Shown here one piece after another: positions 21,186 through 30,217 of a stretch of 64,000 nt of DNA. How positions within the stretch are numbered: the stretch's first letter is position 1; the number at the start of each line of letters is the position of its first letter. Source of the DNA: Streptomyces tuirus (GTDB lineage Bacteria; Actinomycetota; Actinomycetes; Streptomycetales; Streptomycetaceae); NCBI GenBank assembly GCA_018195615.1, contig JAGTPG010000001.1, positions 930,001 through 994,000 of the forward strand, written 5' to 3'. The position numbers and the translations under genes are program-made. Below the pieces are notes generated by a model, which did no database searches, was not told where the DNA came from, and saw only the letters and a list, made by a program, of their open reading frames with translations.

Positions 21186-22031
21186 TCATGCTCCACCCGC
21201 CAGCAGTGCCGCCAGCCTGCGGGCCGTGGCGGCGTCGCGGGCGGCGGTGAACGGCAGGGCGTTGCCGCCCGTGATGCGGAACGGCTCACCCGCGAGGGTC
21301 AGATGGGCGCCGCCCGCCTCCTCGACCAGGAGCAGACCGGCCGCGTGGTCCCACGCCGCTTCCCAGGAGAAGGCGGTCGCGTCGGATTCGCCCCGGGCGA
21401 TGGCGAGATACTCCAGTCCGGCCGAGCCGCACGCGCGCGGTGCCACGCCGTCGGTGCGCAGGGCGAGCAGGGCGTGCTTCTGCTCGTCCGTCGTGTAGTC
21501 CGGGTGGGAGGTGGCCACGCGGAGGTCCCGGCCGGGCTCGGGCACGCCCGCGAACAGCCGCTCGCCGTCGAGGTGGGCGCCCTTGCCCCGCTGGGCGGTG
21601 GCGAGACGGTCGCGGGCGGGGGCGTAGGTCCAGGACGCGAGCAGCGTGCCGCCCTGGGCCAGCGCGACGAGGGTGCAGAACCCTTCGTCGCCGCGCACGA
21701 ACTGCCGTGTCCCGTCGACCGGGTCGATGATCCAGACCGGGGCGTCGGCGCGTATCGCCTCGTACGACGCCGGGTTGGCGTGGACCGCCTCCTCGCCGAC
21801 GACGGCCGAGCCGGGCAGCAGGGCGAGCAGCTTCTCGGTCAGGTACAGCTCGGCCTTGCGGTCGGCGTCCGTCACCAGGTCGTGCGGGCCGGCCTTCTGG
21901 TCGACCTCGTGTGCGGCGAGCCGGCGCCAGCGCGGCATGATCTCGGTGGCGGCCGCCGTGCGGATCGCCTCCTCGACGTCGGAGGCGTGCTGTGCGAGAA
22001 ACTCTTCGATGGTTTCGGTGCTTTCGATCAC
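21186..22031 (-). CDS. inositol monophosphatase family phosphatase
   Basis: 281 residues from the GTG at 22031; the frame stays open to another GTG at 22067, and neither has a well-spaced ribosome site, so the start is uncertain. Mg-binding motifs of the family are present: VVGEEAVHA, WIIDPVDGTRQFVRG and WEAAWDHAAGLLLVEEAGG. Relatives hydrolyse inositol phosphates, histidinol phosphate (HisN type) or fructose-1,6-bisphosphate. The insertion RDLRVATSHPDYT and the lack of pathway neighbours do not decide among these. It is a single-gene unit flanked by non-coding DNA on both sides. Confidence 0.9.
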   Translation of the reverse strand: MIESTETIEEFLAQHASDVEEAIRTAAATEIMPRWRRLAAHEVDQKAGPHDLVTDADRKAELYLTEKLLALLPGSAVVGEEAVHANPASYEAIRADAPVWIIDPVDGTRQFVRGDEGFCTLVALAQGGTLLASWTYAPARDRLATAQRGKGAHLDGERLFAGVPEPGRDLRVATSHPDYTTDEQKHALLALRTDGVAPRACGSAGLEYLAIARGESDATAFSWEAAWDHAAGLLLVEEAGGAHLTLAGEPFRITGGNALPFTAARDAATARRLAALLAGGA

Positions 22032-22067
22032 GCCTCCATCACAACATGCGGCACTGACAATCCCCAC

Positions 22068-22398
22068 CTGCCCGGTGCACTCCGGGTGGAATCACGATGA
22101 ACAGGAACCCGGCCTGCGATCCGGGGCGGGGCGCCCGAGGATCCCGGATCCCGGGCGAGGGCCTCGGGTTGCTGCCCTGGTGGCTCCCGGCTGCCGGCCG
22201 ATGGGTTCCCGGCTGCCGGCCGATGGGCTCCTCCTGCTGGCCAGTGTGCTCCGGTGTACCTGCCGAGCGGCTCCGGCCAAGAGAGACCCAGAACACCGCC
22301 CAGGGGATCCCGGAACGCCACGCGAGCGGCCCAAACCACCGCCCACGAGCCCCCGGGCACCACCTGGGCGGCCCGAGTCATCCCGAGGTGGCTCCGGG
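22068..22398. other. 331-bp non-coding gap with tandem duplication
   Basis: No credible gene lies between the phosphatase and the gamma-glutamyltransferase. The stretch is rich in short G/C palindromes (GGATCC- and CCCGGG-type) and contains a perfect 22-bp tandem duplication at 22185-22206 and 22207-22228, differing only at the last base. No promoter is evident. Confidence 0.6.
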
Positions 22399-24225
22399 TC
22401 ACCTGCCGACCGCATACCCCTGCATGCCGCGCGGGTTCGCCGCCGCCGACAGGACGCCTGTCTCCGGGTCGCGGGCGACCACGCACAGTCGGCCCTCCGA
22501 CCAGGGGCCGCCGACGGTCACCTCGTGGCCGCGGCGCCGCAGTTCCTCGACGACGGCCGGGTCCGTGCGGGACTCCACGGTCACGCTGCCCGGCCGCATG
22601 CCGCGCGGGTAGAAGGAGCCGGGGAAGCTGTCGTTGTGCCAGTTCGGTGCGTCGATCGCGCCCTGGAGGTCGAGGCCGCCGCGGATCCGGGGGCGCAGCG
22701 CGACCGCCAGGAGGAAGTGCAGCTGCCACTGGTCCTGCTGGTCTCCGCCGGGCGTCCCGAAAGCCATGACGGGCACGCCCTCGCGCAGGGCGATCGACGG
22801 GGACAGGGTGCTGCGGGGGCGGCGGCCCGGGGTGAGCGAGCCGGCCAGGCCCTCTTCCAGCCAGGTCATCTGGAGCCGTGTGCCGAGCGGGAAACCGAGC
22901 TCGGGCACGACGGGGTTGGACTGGAGCCAGCCGCCGCTGGGCGTGGCCGAGACCATGTTCCCCAGCGGTCGACGACGTCGAGATGGCAGGTGTCCCCCGG
23001 GTGGTCCCGTCGGCGGCGATCTCCGGTTCCCCGGCACGGGGTCCGCTGGGCTGCCGGCGACCGTCGGTTCGCCGATGCCCAGCACGTCGAAGCGCTCCTG
23101 CGCGGCGTCCGCCACGCGCTTGTGCGCGCTCAGACGCGGGGTGCGTCCGCCGGGGCTGCCGGGCCGCAGGTCGTGGGAGGCCCGCTCGCCGACGAGGGCG
23201 CGGCGGGCGGTGTTGTACGCGTCGGACAGCAGGTCGTCGAGCGGCACGTCGCCGGTGTCCCCGTACCAGGCCTCGCGGTCGGCCATGGCGAGCTTGCAGT
23301 TCTCGACCAGGAGGTGGACGTAGTCGGCCGAGCCGTACCGGGGCAACTCCGGCGGCAGCAGGGCGAGCTGCTGGAGGAGGACCGGGCCCTGGCTCCAGGG
23401 GCCCGGCTTGCACACGGTCCAGCCGTTCCAGTCGTACGTCACCGGCGTCTCGTAGGTCGCGGACCAGGCTGCGAGGTCGGCGGCCGTGAGGGTGCCGGTG
23501 TGGCGTTCGCCGCTGGTGTCCATGGTGGGGCGACCGGCCTGGCGTACGAGGGCCTCGGCGATGAACCCGGTGCGCCACACCTGCCGCGCGGCCTCGATCC
23601 GCGCCTCCCTGTCGCCCGCCCCGGCGGTCTCGGCGAGCAGGCGCTGCCAGGTGGCGGCGAGCGCGGGGTTGCGGAAGAGCTCGCCGGGGCGGGGCGCCTT
23701 GCCGCCGGGCAGGTAGACGTCCGCCGAGGAGGTCCATTCCGTCTCGAACAGCCGGCGTACGCTCTCGACGGTCTCACCGACGCGCTCCACGGGCGCGTGC
23801 CCGTGCTCGGCGTACCCGATGGCGTACTTCAGGACGTCGGCGAGGGACTTGGTGCCGTGGTCGCGCAGCAGCACCATCCAGGCGTCGAACGCGCCCGGCA
23901 CGGCGGCGGCGAGCGGCCCGGTGCCGGGGACGAGGTCGAGACCGAGTCCCCGGTAGTGGGCGACCGTCGCCCCGGCCGGTGCGACGCCCTGCCCACACAG
24001 CAGCCGTACCTCGCCGCCGGCCGGGGCGAGCAGGATCGGCACCTCGCCTGCGGGGCCGTTGAGGTGCGGCTCGACGACGTGCAGCACGAACGCGCCCGCC
24101 ACCGCCGCGTCGTAGGCGTTGCCGCCGTCCTCCAGAACGGCCATCGCCGACTGCGCGGCGAGCCAGTGGGTGGAGGACACCATGCCGAAGGTGCCACTCA
24201 GGGTGGGACGAGTCGTGAACTGCAT
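22399..24225 (-). CDS. gamma-glutamyltransferase-family hydrolase, cytoplasmic type (three compensating apparent frameshifts)
   Basis: About 609 residues without a signal peptide. MVSSTHWLAAQSAMAVLEDG and NAYDAAVAGAFVLHVVEPHL open the family fold; GPWSQGPVLLQQLALLP, MVSATPSGGW and AFGTPGGDQQDQWQLHFLLA follow. Both ends are in one frame, but about 24 residues in the middle are scrambled by three one-base losses (23029-23032, 22994-22998, 22960-22963). Restoring all three yields GEPEIAADGTTRGDTCHLDV, which places the N-terminal-nucleophile Thr in GDTCHL. As assembled the nucleophile is absent, although the frame looks open. Lack of a signal peptide suggests a YwrD-like intracellular hydrolase of gamma-glutamyl compounds. 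Starts 28 bp inside the upstream membrane-protein gene. Confidence 0.85.
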   Translation of the reverse strand: MQFTTRPTLSGTFGMVSSTHWLAAQSAMAVLEDGGNAYDAAVAGAFVLHVVEPHLNGPAGEVPILLAPAGGEVRLLCGQGVAPAGATVAHYRGLGLDLVPGTGPLAAAVPGAFDAWMVLLRDHGTKSLADVLKYAIGYAEHGHAPVERVGETVESVRRLFETEWTSSADVYLPGGKAPRPGELFRNPALAATWQRLLAETAGAGDREARIEAARQVWRTGFIAEALVRQAGRPTMDTSGERHTGTLTAADLAAWSATYETPVTYDWNGWTVCKPGPWSQGPVLLQQLALLPPELPRYGSADYVHLLVENCKLAMADREAWYGDTGDVPLDDLLSDAYNTARRALVGERASHDLRPGSPGGRTPRLSAHKRVADAAQERFDVLGIGEPTVAGSPADPVPGNRRSPPTGPPGGHLPSRRRRPLGNMVSATPSGGWLQSNPVVPELGFPLGTRLQMTWLEEGLAGSLTPGRRPRSTLSPSIALREGVPVMAFGTPGGDQQDQWQLHFLLAVALRPRIRGGLDLQGAIDAPNWHNDSFPGSFYPRGMRPGSVTVESRTDPAVVEELRRRGHEVTVGGPWSEGRLCVVARDPETGVLSAAANPRGMQGYAVGR

Positions 24226-24938
24226 ATCTGACCTCGGTGTTGGGGTACATCAGTGGGTTCTGGGAGAGTGAGCCGGTAGGAACGCACGACGGCGACCACA
24301 CAGGCGGACACGAGCACGGCCAGCCAGCCGCCGAGTCCGCTCAGGGCGTCCAGGGCGGTCCCTCCTCCCTCCGCACCACGCGGCGGCACCCGCCCCTTCA
24401 CGTCGTACACGACGGCGATCGCGTCACCAGGCCGGGTGGTCTGCTCGCAACCGCGCCAGATACGGACCTTCATGGGAACGCCATACTGGTCGATCACCGA
24501 ACAGAGGTAGCGGCCACCGCCCGGGACATCTGTCGAGCCGCCATCGACCGAGGTCACCACCACGGACTCCACACGCCCTCGCTCCGCCAGCACGACACCC
24601 GCCGCGGCCGGGGGCGTCCGAAGGGCGAGGCAGACCGCGAGCACCGCGACGACACCGACCAGCGCACGTCCTGCCCGCACCCGGCACAGGTACAGAACGA
24701 GCAGGGCGGCACATACCAGACCGCCTTCCCCGGCGGCCAGTCCGGTGATCCCGTACCAGGCACCTGCGACCGTGCTGCCGACGATCGCACCCGCTGCCAG
24801 TGACCCCACGAGGAAGCCCTTCGCGGTCAGCCGGAACGGTGGCGGCCCCACGAACTCGGCCGGCCCCCACACCATGCCGCGCAGACGCGCCATCAGATGC
24901 GGTTCCGCCGCGAGGGCGGAGTGCCGTCCACGCCGCAT
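24198..24938 (-). CDS. hypothetical membrane protein
   Basis: I do not recognise a family. The ATG at 24938 follows AAAGGGG by ~9 nt and gives 246 residues. Two or three hydrophobic segments lie near the N-terminus (GFLVGSLAAGAIVGSTVAGA, GGLVCAALLVLYLC, ALVGVVAVLAVCLAL). A ~90-residue region then contains a Cys pair (YLCSVI and RGCEQT) and may be outside the membrane, and one C-terminal hydrophobic segment (GGWLAVLVSACVVAVV) follows. The 3' end overlaps the gamma-glutamyltransferase start by 28 bp, so co-transcription and coupling are likely. Codon usage is ordinary for the window. Confidence 0.65.
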   Translation of the reverse strand: MRRGRHSALAAEPHLMARLRGMVWGPAEFVGPPPFRLTAKGFLVGSLAAGAIVGSTVAGAWYGITGLAAGEGGLVCAALLVLYLCRVRAGRALVGVVAVLAVCLALRTPPAAAGVVLAERGRVESVVVTSVDGGSTDVPGGGRYLCSVIDQYGVPMKVRIWRGCEQTTRPGDAIAVVYDVKGRVPPRGAEGGGTALDALSGLGGWLAVLVSACVVAVVRSYRLTLPEPTDVPQHRGQICSSRLVPP

Positions 24939-25074
24939 GCGTGCCACCCCTTTCCGCCTCGCCTCCGCCCGCAGGGGCCGCATTGCCGGGGTCCGGCAGC
25001 GGGGCCGGTTCCCTCCGCGATTCGCTTGCATTATGCAAAACGGTCGGCGGGCGGAGAAGACCGGCCCGGGCGCG

Positions 25075-25281
25075 TCAGGCGTCGCCGGCCACGGGAACAT
25101 CCATCGCCCAGCCCAGCGGGTGCGACTCCGTGTCGTCCCGGTCCGGAGCGAGTGGCTCTCCCCCGGCTTCGTTGAAGGCTGCCAGAGCCTCGATGAGGGC
25201 CAGTCGCTGCGTCGGGGTGAGCCGCTCCAGGATCTCGGCGATCGCGGCGCGGCGGCGGGCGGTGACGTCAGTACCCGCCAC
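25075..25281 (-). pseudogene. C-terminal remnant of a MarR-family regulator
   Basis: The 68-residue frame reads RRRAAIAEILERLTPTQR, LALIEALAAFNEAGGEP and ends with HPLGWAM. This matches the final dimerisation helix and tail common in actinobacterial MarR-type regulators. The DNA-binding winged helix (about the first 90 residues) is missing; upstream DNA is the 3' end of the AAA+ ATPase gene, which overlaps by 14 bp. I infer a truncated gene left by a rearrangement at ~25280, but a small independent protein starting at the GTG cannot be excluded. Confidence 0.45.
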
Positions 25282-28200
25282 CGCTCGGTAGCGGCCGTGC
25301 GGCGTGCCGAGCCGCGGGGTCGGCGATCAGATGTCGCGGGTCGCCCGCCCGGTTGATCGCAGACTCGACGGCTGCGATCCGGTCGGCCAGGAGACCGAGG
25401 GCGGAGACGGCTCGGGCGAGTTGGTCGTCCTCGGGTCCTCCGAGTGACCGGGCTCGGACGTGGGCCGCCTTCAGCTCGGTCCAGCGGGCTGTCTGCTCGG
25501 CTGTGAGCGTGCCACGCAGCTCGGCCAGCTTGAGCAGGTTGGCCTCGGCTCCGCTGGTGAGGGTCTGGGCCTCGGCCCGGTAGTGGTCCTCGATCAGCGC
25601 GGCCAGTTCGCCGTCGTTCATGACGGGCTGGACGCGCTGGGCGATCTTGCTCATGGTGCGGTAGGAGCCCTGGAGCCGGAAGGGCGGTTCCGTGCGGGTC
25701 GTGTCCGACTGGGCCGCCGAGGCGATGTACGCCGCGTTCACGGCCAGGACCGTCTCCCGCACGGTGAGCAGGTGACGCAGTACGGCCAGGATCCGCTCCA
25801 GCTCCGCGGGGCGTAGGGATGCGTCAGGCGGTCCGCGCGAGCCGTCGGCTCGCCCTGCGCGAGGCGGATCAGCAGGTCGAGGTCGGCCCGGTCGCGGTCG
25901 GCGAGCGGGGCGAGGACCGGGTTGGCGGTGAGGGCGTTCTCGATGAAGCTCAGGGCGAAGACGTCGTCCTTGCCCGTCAGGACATCGCCGAGGTTCCACA
26001 CGTCGGCGCGGTTGGCGAGCATGTCGGGCACCTGGAAGCGGCTGCCGGACTCGGTGTAGGGGTTGCCGGCCATGCAGACGGCGAAGCGTTTGCCGCGCAG
26101 ATCGTAGGTGCGCGGTTCGCCGTCCCGCACGCCCTCGATGCTGCGCGTGGCGTCGCAAAGAGGGATGAACTTCTGGAGCAGTTCGGGCGAGGTGTGCTGG
26201 ATGTCGTCCAGGTAGAGGAGGGTGTTGTTGCCCGCCGCCAACGCGAAGTTGATCTTCTCGACCTCCTGGCGGGCGGTGGCGTTCGGGGCCTCGGCCGGGT
26301 CGAGCGAGGTGACGGTGTGGCCGAGTGCCGGGCCGTCGACCCTCACGAGGATCATTCCGAGCCGGTCCGCGACGTACTCCATGAGGGTCGTCTTGCCGTA
26401 GCCCGGCGGGGAGATGAGCAGGAGCAGGCCGCCGGTGTCGGTGCGCTTGGACTCACCCGTGGTGCCGAGCTGCTTGGCGAGGCTGTCGCCGATGAGCGGG
26501 AGGTACACCTCGTCGATGAGCTTGCTGCGTACGAAGGACGACAGGACGCGGGGGCGATGGTCGTCCAGGTGGAGGCGGGTGCGTTCGGCGGCCACCAGGG
26601 CGGTGCGGCGGTGCTGGTAGGCGCGGTGGCCGGGTGCGTCGTGGGTCCGGAACCACTGTGTGCGGGCGAGGAGTTCGTCGATGCGGACCACGAGGGCGCG
26701 GCCGGTGATGCGGGGGTGGGTGCCGAGCAGGCCCGTGACGGTTTCCGTGAGCGGCGCGTCGGACTCGTAGCGGGTCAGGCCGGGGCAGAGCTCGGCGGCC
26801 ACCGCCTCGGCCAGGTCGCCGGGGGCGAGGTCGGTGCCGGTGGCGGTGGTGTACGCCGTCAGCCATGCCTCGACCAGTTGCTCGCGGGCGGCCGGATCGG
26901 TGACGGCGGTGAGGTCGTCGTCGTAGGCCGGTGTGCCCACGGTGCGGCGGAACTTGTCGAGCAGGGTGCGGGTGCCGGCGCTGATGACGAAGCCGTCCGG
27001 TCCGGTGGTCAGTTCCTCGAAGAGGTAGGCGGCCGCCGCTTCTCCACCCGCGACCTCCGCCAGTTCCCGCCGCAGGTCGGCGATGGCGGGTGCCAGGCCG
27101 AAGGTGGCCCGGGCCCGGGCGAGGGACACCGCGCGCCGGGTCCAGCTCTGCCGCTCCCCGGCCGTCGTACCGTGCGCCAGAACAGCTGGGCGGCCGCTCG
27201 TGCGGCCGGTTCGTGACGCAGCGGACCGGCGCCCTCGTGCAGGCGCAGGAGCGCGGTGAGGATCGCTGTCGCGTCGTGGTCGTGCACGCCGCGCTCGTAG
27301 CCCTCGTCGTACGCGGACCCGGCGGCCTGCCGCACGAGGGCGGGCAGGTCGGCCTCCGCCAGCGCCTCGGGGCCGTGCTCGTCCAGAAGGCGGGCGGCGA
27401 GGTACTCGGCGCGGTAGACCTCGGGAGACTCCGCGGGCAGGGGGCGGTCCCAGTACGGGCGGGTGGTGGTGAAGTCGGGGTCGGTGACCGGGGAGCGGTA
27501 GTCGGTGCCGGTCAGAGCGAAGGCGAGGGTGTCTCCGTGCGGGACGAGGGTGAGGTCGAGGGGCTGGGTGTTGACGGCGAAGCGGTGGGTGCCGAGGCGG
27601 ATCGTGCGGCCGCCGTCGGTGTAGAGGTCGGTGCGGTCGCGCAGGGCGCGGAGCGCTTCCTGGCGAGCGGCCTTGAGGCGGCCGTCGAGCTCCTCGGCCC
27701 TCACTCGGTCGCCGAGGTCGCGCAGTTCTTCGGCGATGCGGCGGACCTTGGCGGGCATCGGGTCGGAGGTGAAGTACGTGGCGACGGAGTCCGCGTCCGG
27801 CTGCGCTGCGGCCCGGCGGGCGACGGTCCGCAGGACGCGGGTCGCCGAGTCGGCCAGGCGTTCGGCGCGTCGGGCGCGGGCGTCGGCCAGGGTCTGCTTG
27901 CGGGCGGAGAACGCCTCGTGGATCTCGTCGCGCTTGTCGGCGAGGGTGGAGAGGAAGTCGTCGAACTCGGCGAACCGGGACTCCAGGTTCTCCACCTGTA
28001 CGAGCAGGCGGGCGAGCTGCTCGTCGCATGCCTCCGGACTGTCGGCGGCGGCGAGCGCGCCGGTGACGGACTGGCCGAGCAGGGCGAACTCGGCGGCGAA
28101 CTCGGCTCGTCCCTCACGGTCGAGGAGTTCACGGCGCCGGCCGTCGAGGGCGGCGCGGGCGCGGTTGACGCCTCCGATGACCTCGGCGACGCGCTCCAGG

Positions 28201-30137
28201 ATCGCGGTGCGGACCGTGGCGTCTGCGATGTCGAGGCCGGCGACGACCTCGGTCACCGTGCGCAGCCCGTCGGCGAGTTCGTCCATGCGGGCGGCGACGG
28301 GCGCCGTCTCGGCCGCGGTGGCGATCGCCTCGGCGTCGGCGGCGAGCCGCTCGACGTCAGCGTGGTGGTCGGCGAAGGCGTCCTCGCGGGCGAGGTGAGC
28401 CACGGCACGCCTGCCGAAGGCGGCGAGGTCGGACTCGGTGTCGGCGGCGAGTTCGTCGATGCGGGCCGTGTCCGCGTACCGCATGTCCTTGAGGGTGAGC
28501 AGATGGCCCTGTGCGCGGCGCAGTTCGGTCAGGCCGGTCACCCAGTCGGCCGCGCCGCGCGGGGCCTCACCCCGCAGCCGTCGTACGACCAGGGCTCCCC
28601 GTTCGGTGGCGTCGGCGAGCGCGTCCGCGGCCTGCCGGGTGAGAGCCTGGACGGTCTCGAACTCGGCCAGAACCTGTTGTGCCGTGTCGTGCACCTGCGC
28701 CAAGGGGGTGCGCAGATCGCCCAGTTCGGGGTCGCCCAGCCAGTGGTGGGTGTCCGCCACCCGGGCGCAGGCGGCCAGCAGCGCCTCGTACACCTCGCTC
28801 GTGGGGGTCGTATCGGCGACGGCGCCCGTGATGGAGAGGCAGTCGGAGATGCCGCGCACGAGGTCGGCGTTGCCGATGCGTGCCAGGGGGCCGGTGCCGA
28901 CCGGCTGGGCGGCGGCGTAGGTGTCCGAGACGTAGGGGGAGTTCCACAGCTGCACGGGGTGGACGCGCCGCGGTTCGTCGGTGCCGGCCCGCAGGGTCAC
29001 GAGCGCGCCGTCGTCGAAGAGCGCCCAGCCGTGGCAGGGCAGGGGGCCCGCCATCTCCTTGCGGATCGTGTTGTACGGCAGGAGGAGACTGCGGCCCTCC
29101 GCGCGCGCGTGGAAGGCGTAGAGCACGTCCTCGCCGTTCGGGGAGCGGAGCTCCCGCTCGAACTCCAGCTCGGTCGTGTCCAGTTCGTAGGTCTTGTGGG
29201 TGCCGGTGGCCAGGCAGTAGCCGCCTGGGAAGACGATCCCCTGGTCATCGGGCAGGCGGCGGCACGCCCGGCCGATGCCGTCGAGGCGGACGACGGTCCT
29301 GGTGAGCGTGTTGAACACCAGGTGGCGGTCGGTGTCCTCCTTGTAGGGGCGGATGCGCAGCAGGATCAGGGTGCCCACGCGCGCGTGGGCGATGTCCGCG
29401 TCCGCGAGGGACTGCAGCGGCTCGTCGACGGGCTCGGTGTGGACGCCCTCGGCCGTCTCGGTGTCGTCGTCGGTCTTGACGGTGAGGACGCCACCGACCG
29501 TGGAGACGAACACCTCGCCGCCGATGGAAACGTGCGGGTGACGGCCGAGGACGTGGTCCTCGCGGGCGCTGTCCATCCATTCGACGTCGTGGGACGGGGG
29601 GAGGACGTGGTCGCGCTCGCCCCGCGCGTCGAGGAACGTGGCCTGCCCGTCGTCGGACAGGGCCCAGCGCAGCACCCGTGTGTCGTCGGTCTTCTCGCCG
29701 GTCTGGAACACGGCGAGCAGTCTGCCTTCGGTGCGCCGGAGCTGGAGGAGGCGGGCCTGGCGGTAGTAGCGGTGCAGGGCGCCGAACTCGCGGACGAAGG
29801 CGGGGTCGTCGAGCAGGCCGGGGACGGCGTCGTCGGGCAGCCGTTCCAGGTCGCGGTCGTACAGGGCCAGGACGTCGCCGACGCTCGTGCCGGCCGCGCG
29901 GCTCGGGACGGCGTTGCAGCCGGAGAGCAGCACGTCGCCCACGGCCACGATGTCCCGGGGCACCGCGGCGTGCTCGGTGCGCAGTCGCCCGGTGCCGGCG
30001 AGTTCGAGCCGCGTCGAGCCGAATTCCTCGCCCCGGCGGGCGTTGAGCGCCTCGGCGCGGCGGGCGAGTTCGGCGGCCTGCTCGCTGAGGCGGTCACGCA
30101 GCACCTCGTACGTGCCGGTGTCCGGGCCGATCGTCAT
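25268..30137 (-). CDS. giant coiled-coil AAA+ ATPase (the family often named DNA repair ATPase), two apparent frameshifts
   Basis: About 1623 residues. Residues ~1-430 are beta-rich (for example HVSIGGEVFVSTVGGVLTVK, LLPYNTIRKEMAG). Residues ~440-870 are helical with coiled-coil stretches (LADADIAHARVG onward, RARRAERLADSATRVLRTVA). A C-terminal AAA+ domain has Walker A ISPPGYGKTTLMEYVA (~1242) and Walker B NTLLYLDDIQHTSPELLQKF (~1304), with AVCMAGNPYTE after it, as in MoxR-like ATPases. One base is missing at 27177-27178 and one at 25808-25811; restoring both gives a single open gene. It follows a flotillin gene by 80 bp. The family is widely found beside YqiK-type flotillins; its biochemical job is not established, and the name DNA repair is historical. 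Confidence 0.82.
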
Positions 30138-30217
30138 GGCATGCCTCTCAGGAAGTCGGTCAAGGCCGGTCCGGAGCCGCCGTCCCCTGTGCGGCGGCTC
30201 CGGACCGAAGGGGCGGG

